Part shown: in pieces, positions 1 through 6,831 of the stretch
Layout: each line of letters opens with the position of its first letter
Numbering within the stretch: position 1 is the stretch's first letter
Assembly: GCA_003232175.1 (NCBI GenBank)
Contig: QILX01000034.1
Location: 1 to 7,444 of the forward strand
Direction of reading: 5' to 3'
Origin: Hyphomicrobiales bacterium
GTDB lineage: Bacteria > Pseudomonadota > Alphaproteobacteria > Rhizobiales > SZUA-8
DNA: 7,444 nucleotides
Notes under the pieces: model-generated
What the model saw: only the letters and a program-made list of their open reading frames with translations
The model's database searches: none
What the model was told of the DNA's origin: nothing
Made by a program: the position numbers and the translations under genes

Positions 1-746
1 CGACAAAGGCGGTGGGCGATGCCGAGGTGGTTATCACCATGCTGCCGGCGGGTCGCCACGTTAAATCGGTCTACCTGGGAGACAATGGGCTTATTGACGC
101 CGCCGCGCCGGGAACCTTGCTGATCGACAGCTCGACGATAAATGTCGAAACCGCCCGCGAAGTGGCGGCGGCTGCCCAGGCTGCGGGTCATCCGATGGTC
201 GATGCACCGGTCTCGGGCGGTGTCGCCGGGGCGGAAGCGGGCGGATTGACCTTTATGGTCGGTGGACCACGGGCGGCATTTGAACACGCCGAACCGCTGC
301 TCGAAGCCATGGGCAAGACGATTGTTCACGCCGGGGATGCAGGAAATGGGCAGGCGGCGAAAATCTGCAACAATCTCATCTTGGGAATTTCGATGATCGG
401 GGTTTCCGAAGCTTTTGTTCTGGCGGAAAAACTTGGCCTGGACCGCCAGAAGCTTTTCGATATATCCGCAACCGCTTCAGGCCAATGCTGGTCGCTGACC
501 ACCTATTGCCCGGTCCCCGGTCCGGTCCCGGCATCACCGGCCAATCGCGACTACGAAGCGGGCTTTACCGTGGACATGATGCTCAAGGATCTCAAACTCG
601 CCGCCGACGCGGCTCAGAGCGCCGGGGCGTCATCGCCTTTGGGCGGCCTTGCGGAGGCGATGTACTCTTTATATTCCGCCTCCGGTCAGGGTTCGGCGGA
701 TTTTTCGGGGATCATTCGTTTCCTGCGCGGTCGAAACGAAACTTAA
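1..746 (+). CDS. mmsB: 3-hydroxyisobutyrate dehydrogenase, 5' end cut by window edge
   Basis: NAD-dependent enzyme that oxidises 3-hydroxyisobutyrate to methylmalonate semialdehyde in valine breakdown; cytosolic. The frame is open from base 3 and ends with TAA at 744-746. About 247 residues are visible against a usual length of about 295-300, so roughly the first 50 residues, including the Rossmann GxGxMG motif, lie upstream of the window. The GTG at 12 is internal, not a start. Visible family signatures are VVITMLPAGRHV, the substrate-loop motif DAPVSGGVAGAEAG, and the catalytic-lysine motif GQAAKICNN (Lys codon 360-362). The C-terminal part contains SGQCWSLTTYCPVPGPVP, MMLKDLKLA and a typical ending DFSGIIRFLRG. 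These also favour HIBADH over other beta-hydroxyacid dehydrogenases such as tartronate semialdehyde reductase. Nothing looks broken. Its upstream neighbours, perhaps other valine-catabolic genes, are not visible. Confidence 0.93.
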   Translation, partial: TKAVGDAEVVITMLPAGRHVKSVYLGDNGLIDAAAPGTLLIDSSTINVETAREVAAAAQAAGHPMVDAPVSGGVAGAEAGGLTFMVGGPRAAFEHAEPLLEAMGKTIVHAGDAGNGQAAKICNNLILGISMIGVSEAFVLAEKLGLDRQKLFDISATASGQCWSLTTYCPVPGPVPASPANRDYEAGFTVDMMLKDLKLAADAAQSAGASSPLGGLAEAMYSLYSASGQGSADFSGIIRFLRGRNET

Positions 747-758
747 GGGTTCGTTAAC
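743..758 (+). promoter_or_regulatory. Perfect CtrA-type box, TTAA-N7-TTAAC
   Basis: The sequence reads TTAA (743-746), seven bases GGGTTCG, then TTAAC (754-758). This matches the full CtrA consensus known from Caulobacter and other alphaproteobacteria. It begins on the stop codon of the dehydrogenase gene and lies about 90 bases before the ATG of the LdtR-like regulator, a suitable distance for control of that gene. A further TTAA follows at 767-770. Binding by CtrA is an inference from the motif and the likely taxonomy. Confidence 0.5.
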
Positions 759-848
759 CGGGTTTTTTAAGTGCTTCTTAGCGGCCCGGCTTTATTTTAG
801 GGATAAATTTCTAACTGTTGTATCCGTTGTATGCGTAAGGATTTATCC

Positions 849-1358
849 ATGAGTGCTGTGACCACGGCTTTGGCCGAAGAGGGCTTTAGTGATCCTGAAA
901 TCTTGAGAGCCCCTTATGTTGAATCACTGAAATTGATTGAGCGCCTGCATCGTTGCCTCCTTGATGTCATCAAGGATGAGTTCGAACGCGAAGGGCGTTC
1001 GGATATCAATAGTGTCCAGGCTTTGTTGATTTACAATATCGGCGAATCCGAATTGACCGCCGGCGAGCTGCGGACCCGTGGGCATTATTTGGGCTCGAAT
1101 GTGTCCTATAACCTTAAGAAACTGGTTGAGTCGGGCTATATCCGCCACAAACGTTCAGAATCCGACCGGCGTTCGGTTCGGGTCAGCCTGACCGAAAACG
1201 GTGTGGAAGTCCGCGAACTGGTCGACAATTTATTGTCACGCCACTTGCTGTCGATAGAAAAAGTCGGCGGTGTGGGGCCGGAGGAATTTGCCAACCTGAA
1301 CCAGTCACTTCGCCGGCTGGAACGGTTTTGGACCGATCAGATCCGCTATCAGCTCTGA
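849..1358 (+). CDS. ldtR: LdtR-like winged-helix (MarR-type) transcriptional regulator
   Basis: Predicted DNA-binding regulator of 169 residues, resembling the alphaproteobacterial LdtR group (MarR superfamily). LdtR was characterised in Liberibacter and Sinorhizobium as a regulator linked to an L,D-transpeptidase and stress tolerance. An N-terminal helical part (LKLIERLHRCLLDVIKDEF) is followed by the group's signature DINSVQALLIYNIGESELTAGELRTRG, written here in pieces: DINSVQALLIYNIG, then ELTAGELRTRG. The recognition helix region is YLGSNVSYNLKKLVESGYI, and the wing carries SDRRSVRVSLTENG. The start at ATG 849 is chosen over the in-frame ATG at 831 because TAAGGA (836-841) sits 7 bases before it, whereas 831 has no good ribosome binding site. 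In Rhizobiales the ldtR-type gene also lies near glyA-nrdR-rib, which fits this neighbourhood. A perfect CtrA-type box lies upstream. The targets here are unknown. Confidence 0.82.
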   Translation: MSAVTTALAEEGFSDPEILRAPYVESLKLIERLHRCLLDVIKDEFEREGRSDINSVQALLIYNIGESELTAGELRTRGHYLGSNVSYNLKKLVESGYIRHKRSESDRRSVRVSLTENGVEVRELVDNLLSRHLLSIEKVGGVGPEEFANLNQSLRRLERFWTDQIRYQL

Positions 1359-1409
1359 GTTTATATATATCGTAGCCCCTGAGGCTAATTCACCACGGTA
1401 ATCCCGATT

Positions 1410-1430
1410 CGCCCGGCATTGTGCCGGGTG
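1410..1430 (+). terminator. Strong GC hairpin after the regulator gene, without a U-tract
   Basis: CCCGGCA (1412-1418), loop TTG, then TGCCGGG (1422-1428) form a perfect 7-bp stem. It extends by a G-U pair (1411/1429) and a C-G pair (1410/1430). It begins about 50 bases after the regulator's stop codon and about 170 bases before hemA. There is no T-run after it, so it is not a classical intrinsic terminator; it could be an RNA 3'-end stabiliser, a Rho-assisted end or an operator palindrome. A smaller AGCC/GGCT stem (AGCCCCTGAGGCT) lies just upstream, at about 1374-1386. Confidence 0.35.
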
Positions 1431-1526
1431 GTCCGGCTTGCCATGCCGATTATGATTTCGAGCGGGGGCCAAGGCCGGAATCCGCCGAAATAACATCTCC
1501 ATTCAACAAATTTTGATTTAGGTCGT

Positions 1527-1554
1527 TTGTCCGGCGGCCAAAATTGATGATAAT
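1527..1554 (+). promoter_or_regulatory. Weak sigma-70-type promoter candidate for hemA
   Basis: TTGTCC (1527-1532) and GATAAT (1549-1554) are separated by 16 bases, matching 4/6 and 5/6 of the -35 and -10 consensus. They lie upstream of hemA in an otherwise gene-free gap. Such matches occur by chance, and alphaproteobacterial promoters often differ from this consensus, so the call is tentative. Confidence 0.27.
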
Positions 1555-1598
1555 GGGTTAGCGCGGTATGCTCGCCCGGAGGTAAAGCTCTATTTTGA

Positions 1599-2901
1599 AT
1601 GCCGGGGCTGATTGTTTTCGGCGTGCGAAACGCTCATAAGCTCAATTGGGTATCAACTTTGGACCATGAAGCGGGAACCAGGGTGTCACGAAATTTCAAA
1701 CACGCGGATTATGCAGCGGCGATAAATACCGTTCTGGATCAGGTTCGCAAAGAAGGACGCTATCGGGAATTCGCCGATATCAAGCGTCAATGCGGCAACT
1801 ACCCAACTGCCACCCGCTACACAGATGGCGAAACATCCGCCGTTACCGTGTGGTGTTCGAACGATTATTTGTGCATGGGCCAACACCCCGACGTCATAGC
1901 TGCCATGCATGCTGCCATCGACGAGGCGGGGGCCGGTTCAGGCGGCACGCGCAATATCTCAGGCACGACGCACTATCACGTCGAGCTTGAAGCCGAACTT
2001 GCTGACCTTCACGGTAAACAGAGTGCGCTGGTTTTTACCTCCGGTTACATCTCCAACCAGGCAACCTTGAGCACCCTTGCAAAGATTCTACCCGGTGTTG
2101 TCATCCTTTCCGACGAAATGAACCACGCCTCGATGATCGAGGGTATCCGGCAGGGACGTGGCGACAAACGCATATTCCGCCACAACGACCTTGCCGATCT
2201 GGAGCGCCAGCTTGGCGAAATCGATCCCTCAAGACCCAAGGTGATTGCTTTTGAATCGGTCTATTCCATGGATGGCGATATTGCGCCCATACACGGAATT
2301 TGCGATCTGGCCGACCGGTTTGATGCCATGACCTATATTGATGAGGTTCATGGGGTCGGAATTTATGGGCCACGGGGCGGCGGGATTTCCGAACGCGACG
2401 GCGCGGCGGACCGCATTGACATAATCGAAGGCACACTGGCTGATGGGCGGATATATCGCCGGTACAGCGCCGCTGGTTGACGCTATCCGGTGCCTTGCGC
2501 CAGGATTTATCTTCACTACCTCCCTTGCCCCCCCCATTGTCGCTGGTGCGCTGGCAAGCGTGCGTCATCTCAAAAAAAGCGATGTCGAGCGGGCGCAGCA
2601 ACAGCGGCAAGTCGCACGGCTGAAAGCGGCTCTTAACGAGCGCGGGCTGCCCGTAATGCCGTCACAGAGCCATATAGTGCCGGTTTACGTCGGTGATCCG
2701 GTCACCTGCAAGGCGGCGACGGACCAATTGCTCAATACCTACGCCATGTATGCCCAACCCATTAACTACCCGACCGTACCGCGTGGGACCGAACGCATCA
2801 GGCTGACGCCGGGTCCCAAACACAGCGACGCCGATATTACCTCGCTTGCGGACGCTCTTGATGCGATCTGGCAGGGGCTGAGACTTGAGCGGGCGGCATA
2901 G
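1599..2901 (+). pseudogene. hemA: 5-aminolevulinate synthase, frameshifted and missing the PLP-lysine codons
   Basis: ALA synthase condenses glycine and succinyl-CoA, the first step of heme synthesis in alphaproteobacteria. The N-terminal part (1599-2442) shows [65 protein letters not shown] and [17 protein letters not shown]. The C-terminal part (from 2443, the next frame) shows MGGYIAG, APGFIFTTSLAPP, SHIVPVYVGD and QPINYPTVPRGTERIRLTPG. Intact homologues read GTLAKA(F/Y)GV-(M/F)GGYIA across the join. Here GTL-GC is followed directly by TG-ATGGGC, so about 14 nt at 2438-2442 are missing, including the lysine that forms the Schiff base with PLP (Lys248 in Rhodobacter capsulatus). The first frame runs into unrelated residues and stops at 2480. 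The rest is undecayed, so the lesion is recent or a sequence error. Start: the frame opens at ATG 1599, just after an in-frame TGA, but GGAGGT (1578-1583) is 15 bases away. Family similarity begins around 1690, so GTG 1683 may be the true start. Confidence 0.88.
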
Positions 2902-3115
2902 ACCCCCAGGGCAAGGCGGGCGCGCGGCCGAAGGCAGCCGCGAAATTTATCTTGAGTTCATCCCTGTCGGCAATGCGGTGAAAGTGGTGGCGGTTGATGC
3001 GGCCACGGGCCTTGAGGTTTCTATTGTCGGTCCGATCACGGCGGCCCGGCGCACACTTGAGCAAAACGCGATAAAAAAACTCGAATTCATGCTGGCGAAG
3101 ACCAAGAAAAAGTAG
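2885..3115 (+). CDS. Small conserved alphaproteobacterial protein (DUF6898-like)
   Basis: A 76-residue cytosolic protein of unknown function. Its core reads [20 protein letters not shown], then [12 protein letters not shown], followed by a helix ending [11 protein letters not shown]. This pattern (predicted beta strands, a conserved EVSIVGP, a short helix, a basic tail) resembles small proteins of Rhodospirillales-type genomes assigned, as I recall, to DUF6898; I could not check that. The start is the TTG at 2885: it is the only plausible start before the conserved core, it has AGGGG (2872-2876) about 8 bases upstream, and it overlaps the end of hemA by 17 bases. The overlap suggests translational coupling to hemA. 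The first ~20 residues are rich in Gly, Arg and Pro and look poorly conserved. The stop is TAG at 3113-3115. No signal peptide or membrane segment is visible. Confidence 0.72.
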   Translation: MSGRHRPPGQGGRAAEGSREIYLEFIPVGNAVKVVAVDAATGLEVSIVGPITAARRTLEQNAIKKLEFMLAKTKKK

Positions 3116-3194
3116 TTCGCCCATTTGTTCGCGCGGCTGGTTTAGGGACCGGCGTTGTGGTATTCAGCCACCGGTTTGTCTCCTGGATATTGCC

Positions 3195-3209
3195 GTATCT
3201 GGCCGATAC
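3195..3209 (+). promoter_or_regulatory. Inverted repeat upstream of glyA (possible operator)
   Basis: GTATC (3195-3199), spacer TGGCC, GATAC (3205-3209) form a perfect 5-5-5 inverted repeat in the 166-base gap before glyA. A weak promoter-like pair, TTGCCG (3190-3195) and GGTTAT (3214-3219) with an 18-base spacer, overlaps it. That is the arrangement of a repressor operator, but both elements are short and may be chance. Confidence 0.22.
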
Positions 3210-3240
3210 TTCAGGTTATTTCATCTGCCAGTCACAATGG

Positions 3241-3254
3241 GGCGGGTCCCCGCC
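3241..3254 (+). promoter_or_regulatory. Small GC hairpin in the glyA leader
   Basis: GGCGG (3241-3245), loop GTCC, CCGCC (3250-3254) give a 5-bp stem that ends 14 bases before the glyA ribosome binding site GGAG (3269-3272). It could influence mRNA stability or ribosome access. I recognise no known riboswitch here. Confidence 0.2.
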
Positions 3255-3281
3255 ATAATCCACCGACCGGAGTATTGTCTA

Positions 3282-4592
3282 ATGTCGTTAGCTGAGGATG
3301 CCGTGATCCAGTCCGGTTTTTTTACCGCCGACCTGGCCGAACGCGATCCGGTCCTGAACGCCATGATTGACCGGGAACTTGGCCGCCAGCGCGATGAGAT
3401 TGAACTGATCGCCTCGGAAAATATTGTCAGCCGGGCGGTGCTTGAAGCGCAAGGGTCGGTCCTTACGAACAAATATGCCGAAGGGTATCCGGGGCGGCGT
3501 TATTATGGCGGCTGCAAATTTGTCGATGAGGCCGAGAGCCTCGCCATTACCCGCGCCAAAGCGCTTTTCGACTGTGATTTCGCCAATGTGCAGCCTCATT
3601 CGGGCTCCCAGGCCAACCAGGGCGTCATGCTGGCGCTGATCAAGCCAGGGGATGTGATTTTAGGCATGAGTCTGGCTGATGGGGGGCATCTCACCCACGG
3701 GGCCAGACCGAATCTTTCAGGCAAATGGTTTGAGGCGGTGCAATATGGCGTGCGCCGGTCCGATGCGCGCATCGATATGGATGAGGTGGCTAAACTGGCG
3801 CGGGCGCACCGGCCTAAACTGATCATCGCCGGTGGCTCGGCCTATCCGCGCGAAATCGATTTTGCCGGTTTTCGCGCCATCGCCGATGAGGTGGAAGCGA
3901 TATTGATGGTCGATATGGCCCATTTTGCCGGTCTTGTGGCCGGTGGCGCCCATCCCAGCCCGTTTCCCCACGCCCATGTGGCGACCACCACCACCCACAA
4001 GACTTTGCGCGGACCCCGTGGCGGCATGATCCTCACCAATGACGAGGCAATCGCCAAGAAGATCAACTCGGCCATCTTCCCCGGGCTTCAAGGTGGCCCG
4101 CTATGTCATGTAATCGCCGCCAAGGCGGTGGCGTTTGGCGAAGCGTTGACACCTGAATTTCGATCCTATGTGAGGGCGGTAGTCGACAATGCAAAAACCA
4201 TGGCGGGCGCAATTCAGGAGCGCGGGTTTGATATTGTCTCCGGCGGCACCGACACCCATCTTCTGCTGGTTGACCTGCGTCCCAAAGGGCTGACCGGCAA
4301 GGTTGCCGAGGCGGCCCTTGGCCGCGCCCACATCACCTGCAACAAAAACGGCATCCCCTTTGATCCAGAAAAACCAATGATAACCTCAGGCATCCGTCTC
4401 GGCAGTCCGGCAACAACAACCCGCGGGTTCGGTTGCCACGAATTCAACCGGACCGCGAGCCTCATCGCCGATGTGCTGGACGGTCTGGCGGAAAATGGCG
4501 AAGAGGGTAACAGCGCGGTCGAAGCCAGGGCGCGCGACGAGGCCGTGGCGCTTTGCCAACGTTTCCCCATCTATGAAGGGTTGGCCGCTTAG
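3282..4592 (+). CDS. glyA: Serine hydroxymethyltransferase
   Basis: PLP enzyme that interconverts serine plus tetrahydrofolate with glycine plus 5,10-methylene-tetrahydrofolate; cytosolic, usually a dimer or tetramer. The 436-residue protein is full length for the family. Visible motifs in order are [67 protein letters not shown] (Asp211, His214), the PLP-lysine motif [14 protein letters not shown] (Lys240), IFPGLQGGP, and the C-terminal [15 protein letters not shown] and [12 protein letters not shown] 3282 is preferred over an in-frame upstream start at 3237 because GGAG (3269-3272) precedes it by 9 bases and homologues begin at a comparable point. It probably heads the glyA-nrdR-rib-nusB run. 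It also supplies glycine, the co-substrate of the ALA synthase encoded just upstream, which gives the clustering a metabolic logic. No lesion seen. Confidence 0.97.
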   Translation: MSLAEDAVIQSGFFTADLAERDPVLNAMIDRELGRQRDEIELIASENIVSRAVLEAQGSVLTNKYAEGYPGRRYYGGCKFVDEAESLAITRAKALFDCDFANVQPHSGSQANQGVMLALIKPGDVILGMSLADGGHLTHGARPNLSGKWFEAVQYGVRRSDARIDMDEVAKLARAHRPKLIIAGGSAYPREIDFAGFRAIADEVEAILMVDMAHFAGLVAGGAHPSPFPHAHVATTTTHKTLRGPRGGMILTNDEAIAKKINSAIFPGLQGGPLCHVIAAKAVAFGEALTPEFRSYVRAVVDNAKTMAGAIQERGFDIVSGGTDTHLLLVDLRPKGLTGKVAEAALGRAHITCNKNGIPFDPEKPMITSGIRLGSPATTTRGFGCHEFNRTASLIADVLDGLAENGEEGNSAVEARARDEAVALCQRFPIYEGLAA

Positions 4593-4615
4593 AGCGGCTG
4601 GCAAGGAGCCTTAAC

Positions 4616-5119
4616 ATGCGCTGCCCCTATTGCGGACATGACGATACCCAGGTCAAGGATTCCCGGCCCACCGAAGACAACACCTCCATTCGCCGCCGCC
4701 GGTCGTGCCTGGCCTGTGGTGGGCGGTTTACGACTTTCGAGCGTGTCCAGCTACGCGAATTGACCGTGGTGAAACGGTCGGGCCGCCGCGTGCCTTTTGA
4801 CCGAGATAAGCTGATGCGCTCGGTGCAGGTTGCGTTGCGCAAGCGGGCTGTGGAGCCTGAGCGCATCGAACGCATGATTTCCGGCATTGTCCGACAGCTT
4901 GAAAGCGCCGGCGAAAGCGAGGTGAAAGCCGAACAGGTCGGCTCCATGGTCATGGAAGCGCTGATGGCCATCGATGATGTCGCCTATGTCCGCTTTGCCT
5001 CGGTCTACCGGAATTTTCGCGAAGCCAAGGACTTTGAGGACCTGCTCGACAGCCTGGCGACAGACCAAGAGGAGGCCAATCCCGGTTCCACCGAGGCCCC
5101 GGACGAAGGCAAGGGCTAA
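4616..5119 (+). CDS. nrdR: Transcriptional repressor NrdR
   Basis: A 167-residue nucleotide-sensing repressor of ribonucleotide reductase genes; it binds NrdR boxes and responds to ATP/dATP. The N-terminal zinc ribbon has Cys3-Pro-Tyr-Cys6 and Cys31-Leu-Ala-Cys34, with the basic stretch SIRRRRSC between the pairs and [10 protein letters not shown] after them. The ATP-cone domain spans roughly residues 49-139 ([20 protein letters not shown], later [13 protein letters not shown]). The acidic C-terminal tail is variable. AAGGAG (4603-4608) lies 7 bases before the ATG. The gene starts 23 bases after glyA and ends 6 bases before ribD, so co-transcription is likely. The glyA-nrdR-ribD order is common in alphaproteobacteria. 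Confidence 0.97.
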   Translation: MRCPYCGHDDTQVKDSRPTEDNTSIRRRRSCLACGGRFTTFERVQLRELTVVKRSGRRVPFDRDKLMRSVQVALRKRAVEPERIERMISGIVRQLESAGESEVKAEQVGSMVMEALMAIDDVAYVRFASVYRNFREAKDFEDLLDSLATDQEEANPGSTEAPDEGKG

Positions 5120-5125
5120 GGCCTG

Positions 5126-6203
5126 GTGCCGGACGATATCGAGAATATGAACGCCGCCCTGGCGCTGGCCCGGGACGGGCTGGGGCAGGTGGCGCCTAAT
5201 CCCGCTGTTGGCTGTGTTGTGGTGCGTGACGGCCGCATTGTTGGGCGCGGGGTGACCCAAAAAAATGGCAGGCCCCATGCCGAAACCGTAGCGCTGGCCG
5301 ATGCCGGTACAGATGCGGCAAGGCAATCAGAGGTCTTCGTTACCCTTGAGCCGTGCGCCCACCATGGCAAGACCCGTCCTTGCGCCGGGGCGCTCATCGC
5401 CGCCGGGGTAAGACGGGTGGTTTCGGCGCTGGAGGACCCCGACCCCAGGGTTGCGGGACAGGGGCACCAGATGTTGCGGGACGCCGGCATCAAAGTCGAT
5501 ATCGGTATCGGGGCCGAAGCGGCGAGGGCGGTTAATATTGGCTATTTCACCAGACTGGCGAAGGGCCGGCCCTTCGTGCAGTTGAAACTGGCGGTCAGCG
5601 CGGACTGGAAGATCGCCGCCGAGCCTGGTCGTCGCACCGCGGTGACCGGGACGCAGGCCCAGTGGGCCACCCACAAACTGCGCGCCCATGCCGATGCGAT
5701 CCTGGTCGGTGCCGGCACCTGGAAGGCCGATGACCCGGTCCTGACCTGCCGGGGGTCTGGTTCTGAGGACCGCTCGCCGATCCGCATTGTTCTTGATGCG
5801 CGGGCGGAGTTGCCAATAAATTGCAAACTGGTGCAAACGGCAGGGGACGTTCCGCTCTGGGTCGTGGTTGGCGAAACCGCGCCGGCGCAAAACCGGCGGG
5901 CGCTGAAAACGCGGGGCATCCGGATTTTGCAGAGTGCGACCAAAAATGGCCGTTTCGACCTTGATGATCTGTTTGGCTTGTTTGGCCGTGACGGCCTGAC
6001 GCGTCTTCTGGTCGAAGGCGGCGGGCAGGTGGCACAAAGCCTGATTGAAGCTGGCCTGGTCGACGAGTTGAATATTCGGGGCAAAGGGGGTGCCGGCGTT
6101 CGGTTCTCTGTCGCACCGGGCGGTATTGTCCGGCTTTGACCTTGCCAGCGATGGGGGGCTTGGCGCAGATAGACACCTCACTTACCGGGCGGCGAAAGTA
6201 TAA
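5126..6203 (+). CDS. ribD: Riboflavin biosynthesis bifunctional deaminase/reductase RibD, frameshifted near the C-terminus
   Basis: Deaminates and then reduces the GTP-derived pyrimidine to 5-amino-6-ribitylamino-uracil phosphate. The deaminase domain (about 1-145) has PNPAVGC, the zinc motif His51-Ala-Glu53, and EPCAHHGKTRPC (Cys77, Cys86). The reductase domain (from about 147) has QLKLAVSAD, LRAHADAILVGAGTWKADDP, IRIVLDAR and LLVEGGGQVAQSLIEAGLVDEL. The frame used to that point stops at 6139 after residues unlike any RibD (IRGKGGAGVRFSVAPGG). The next frame reads FGAKGVPAFGSL and then GADRHLTYRAAKV, with TAA at 6201-6203, 5 bases before ribE. This resembles the family ending (...GGDGVPAFGSLGL...). 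The true gene therefore probably ended at 6203, and a short deletion of 2 mod 3 lies near 6071-6085, apparently removing part of the GGDG region. GTG 5126 is chosen as the start (AAGG at 5118-5121); ATG 5147 is the alternative. Trp161 replaces the Gly common in the S-x-D-G-K/R-I motif. Confidence 0.88.
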
Positions 6204-6208
6204 AGCCG

Positions 6209-6829
6209 ATGTTTACAGGTCTTGTCTCAGATGTCGGAAGGGTCGAAAAACATATCCGCTCCCAGGACGGATTGCGCCTTCGCATATCAACGTCCTACGA
6301 TGTTCGGACGATATCAAACGGCGCTTCCATTGCCTGCGCCGGGGTTTGCCTGACAGTCGTGGAAACCGGGGCGGGTAACAATCAAGGCTGGTTCGAGGTT
6401 GAGGCGGTGCCGGAGACATTGGCGCTGAGTACACTTGGTGACATTGAGCAGGGCGATACGATCAACCTGGAGCGGCCACTGAAAATGGGTGATGAACTGG
6501 GCGGCCATGCGGTTCTGGGCCATGTTGATGGTGTGGCGGAAATCATCTCGCGACGCTCAGATGGCGGTTCGGTCCGATTTGGGTTTCAGGCGCCGGGAGG
6601 TCTGGGGCGTTTCATCGCCGCCAAAGGCTCCGTTACTCTGGATGGCACCTCGCTCACCGTGACCGATGTTGACGGCGCCCAATTCGGTGTCGCGATTATT
6701 CCCCATACCCTTGAGGTGACCACATGGGGGAAACGCAAGGCAGGCGACCGCGTGAACCTCGAAATTGATGTGCTGGCGCGCTATATGCAGCGCCTTGTTG
6801 AAACCTCGGCTTCTGGGGACCCCATCTGA
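6209..6829 (+). CDS. ribE: Riboflavin synthase, alpha chain
   Basis: Dismutates two 6,7-dimethyl-8-ribityllumazine molecules to riboflavin and the ribitylamino-uracil; acts as a trimer. At 206 residues it is a typical length with the two tandem lumazine-binding domains. Domain 1 (about 1-97) starts with the canonical MFTGLV and contains [13 protein letters not shown] and [10 protein letters not shown]. Domain 2 (about 98-195) contains [31 protein letters not shown] and [12 protein letters not shown]. The ATG is fixed by the family N-terminus. The ribosome binding site is weak (AAAG at about 6202-6205), so translation probably depends on coupling with ribD, whose expected stop is 5 bases upstream. 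Also called ribC in some naming schemes. No lesion seen. Confidence 0.95.
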   Translation: MFTGLVSDVGRVEKHIRSQDGLRLRISTSYDVRTISNGASIACAGVCLTVVETGAGNNQGWFEVEAVPETLALSTLGDIEQGDTINLERPLKMGDELGGHAVLGHVDGVAEIISRRSDGGSVRFGFQAPGGLGRFIAAKGSVTLDGTSLTVTDVDGAQFGVAIIPHTLEVTTWGKRKAGDRVNLEIDVLARYMQRLVETSASGDPI

Positions 6830-6831
6830 AT

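Noticed and set aside
741..772. Possible intrinsic terminator after the dehydrogenase (GGTT-CGTT-AACC, then TTTTTT)
   Set aside because: The central stem is only 4 bp with weak pairs; the outer ACTTAA/TTAAGT arms leave a large unpaired interior. The TTAA spacing is better explained as a CtrA-type box.
2430..2480. Programmed ribosomal frameshift in hemA
   Set aside because: No slippery heptamer is evident, and the lysine codon essential for activity is itself missing, so recoding would not give a working enzyme.
2101..2610. Reverse-strand 169-codon frame spanning the hemA lesion
   Set aside because: It simply mirrors the hemA sequence; the translation has no recognisable motif and no ribosome binding site was evident.
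2443..2901. Independent gene starting at ATG 2443
   Set aside because: The sequence is the C-terminal half of ALA synthase continuing directly from the break; ATG 2443 is simply the internal Met of MGGYIAG.
5327..6181. Long reverse-strand open frame (284 codons) opposite ribD, with others opposite ribD and nrdR
   Set aside because: It is antisense to clearly coding, conserved genes; its translation is rich in Arg, Pro and Gly with no family motif. Such frames are expected opposite GC-rich genes.
6136..6378. 80-codon + strand frame spanning the end of ribD and the start of ribE
   Set aside because: Most of it is an off-frame reading of ribE, which has a canonical MFTGLV start at 6209. It does not match the RibD tail as well as the frame ending at 6203.
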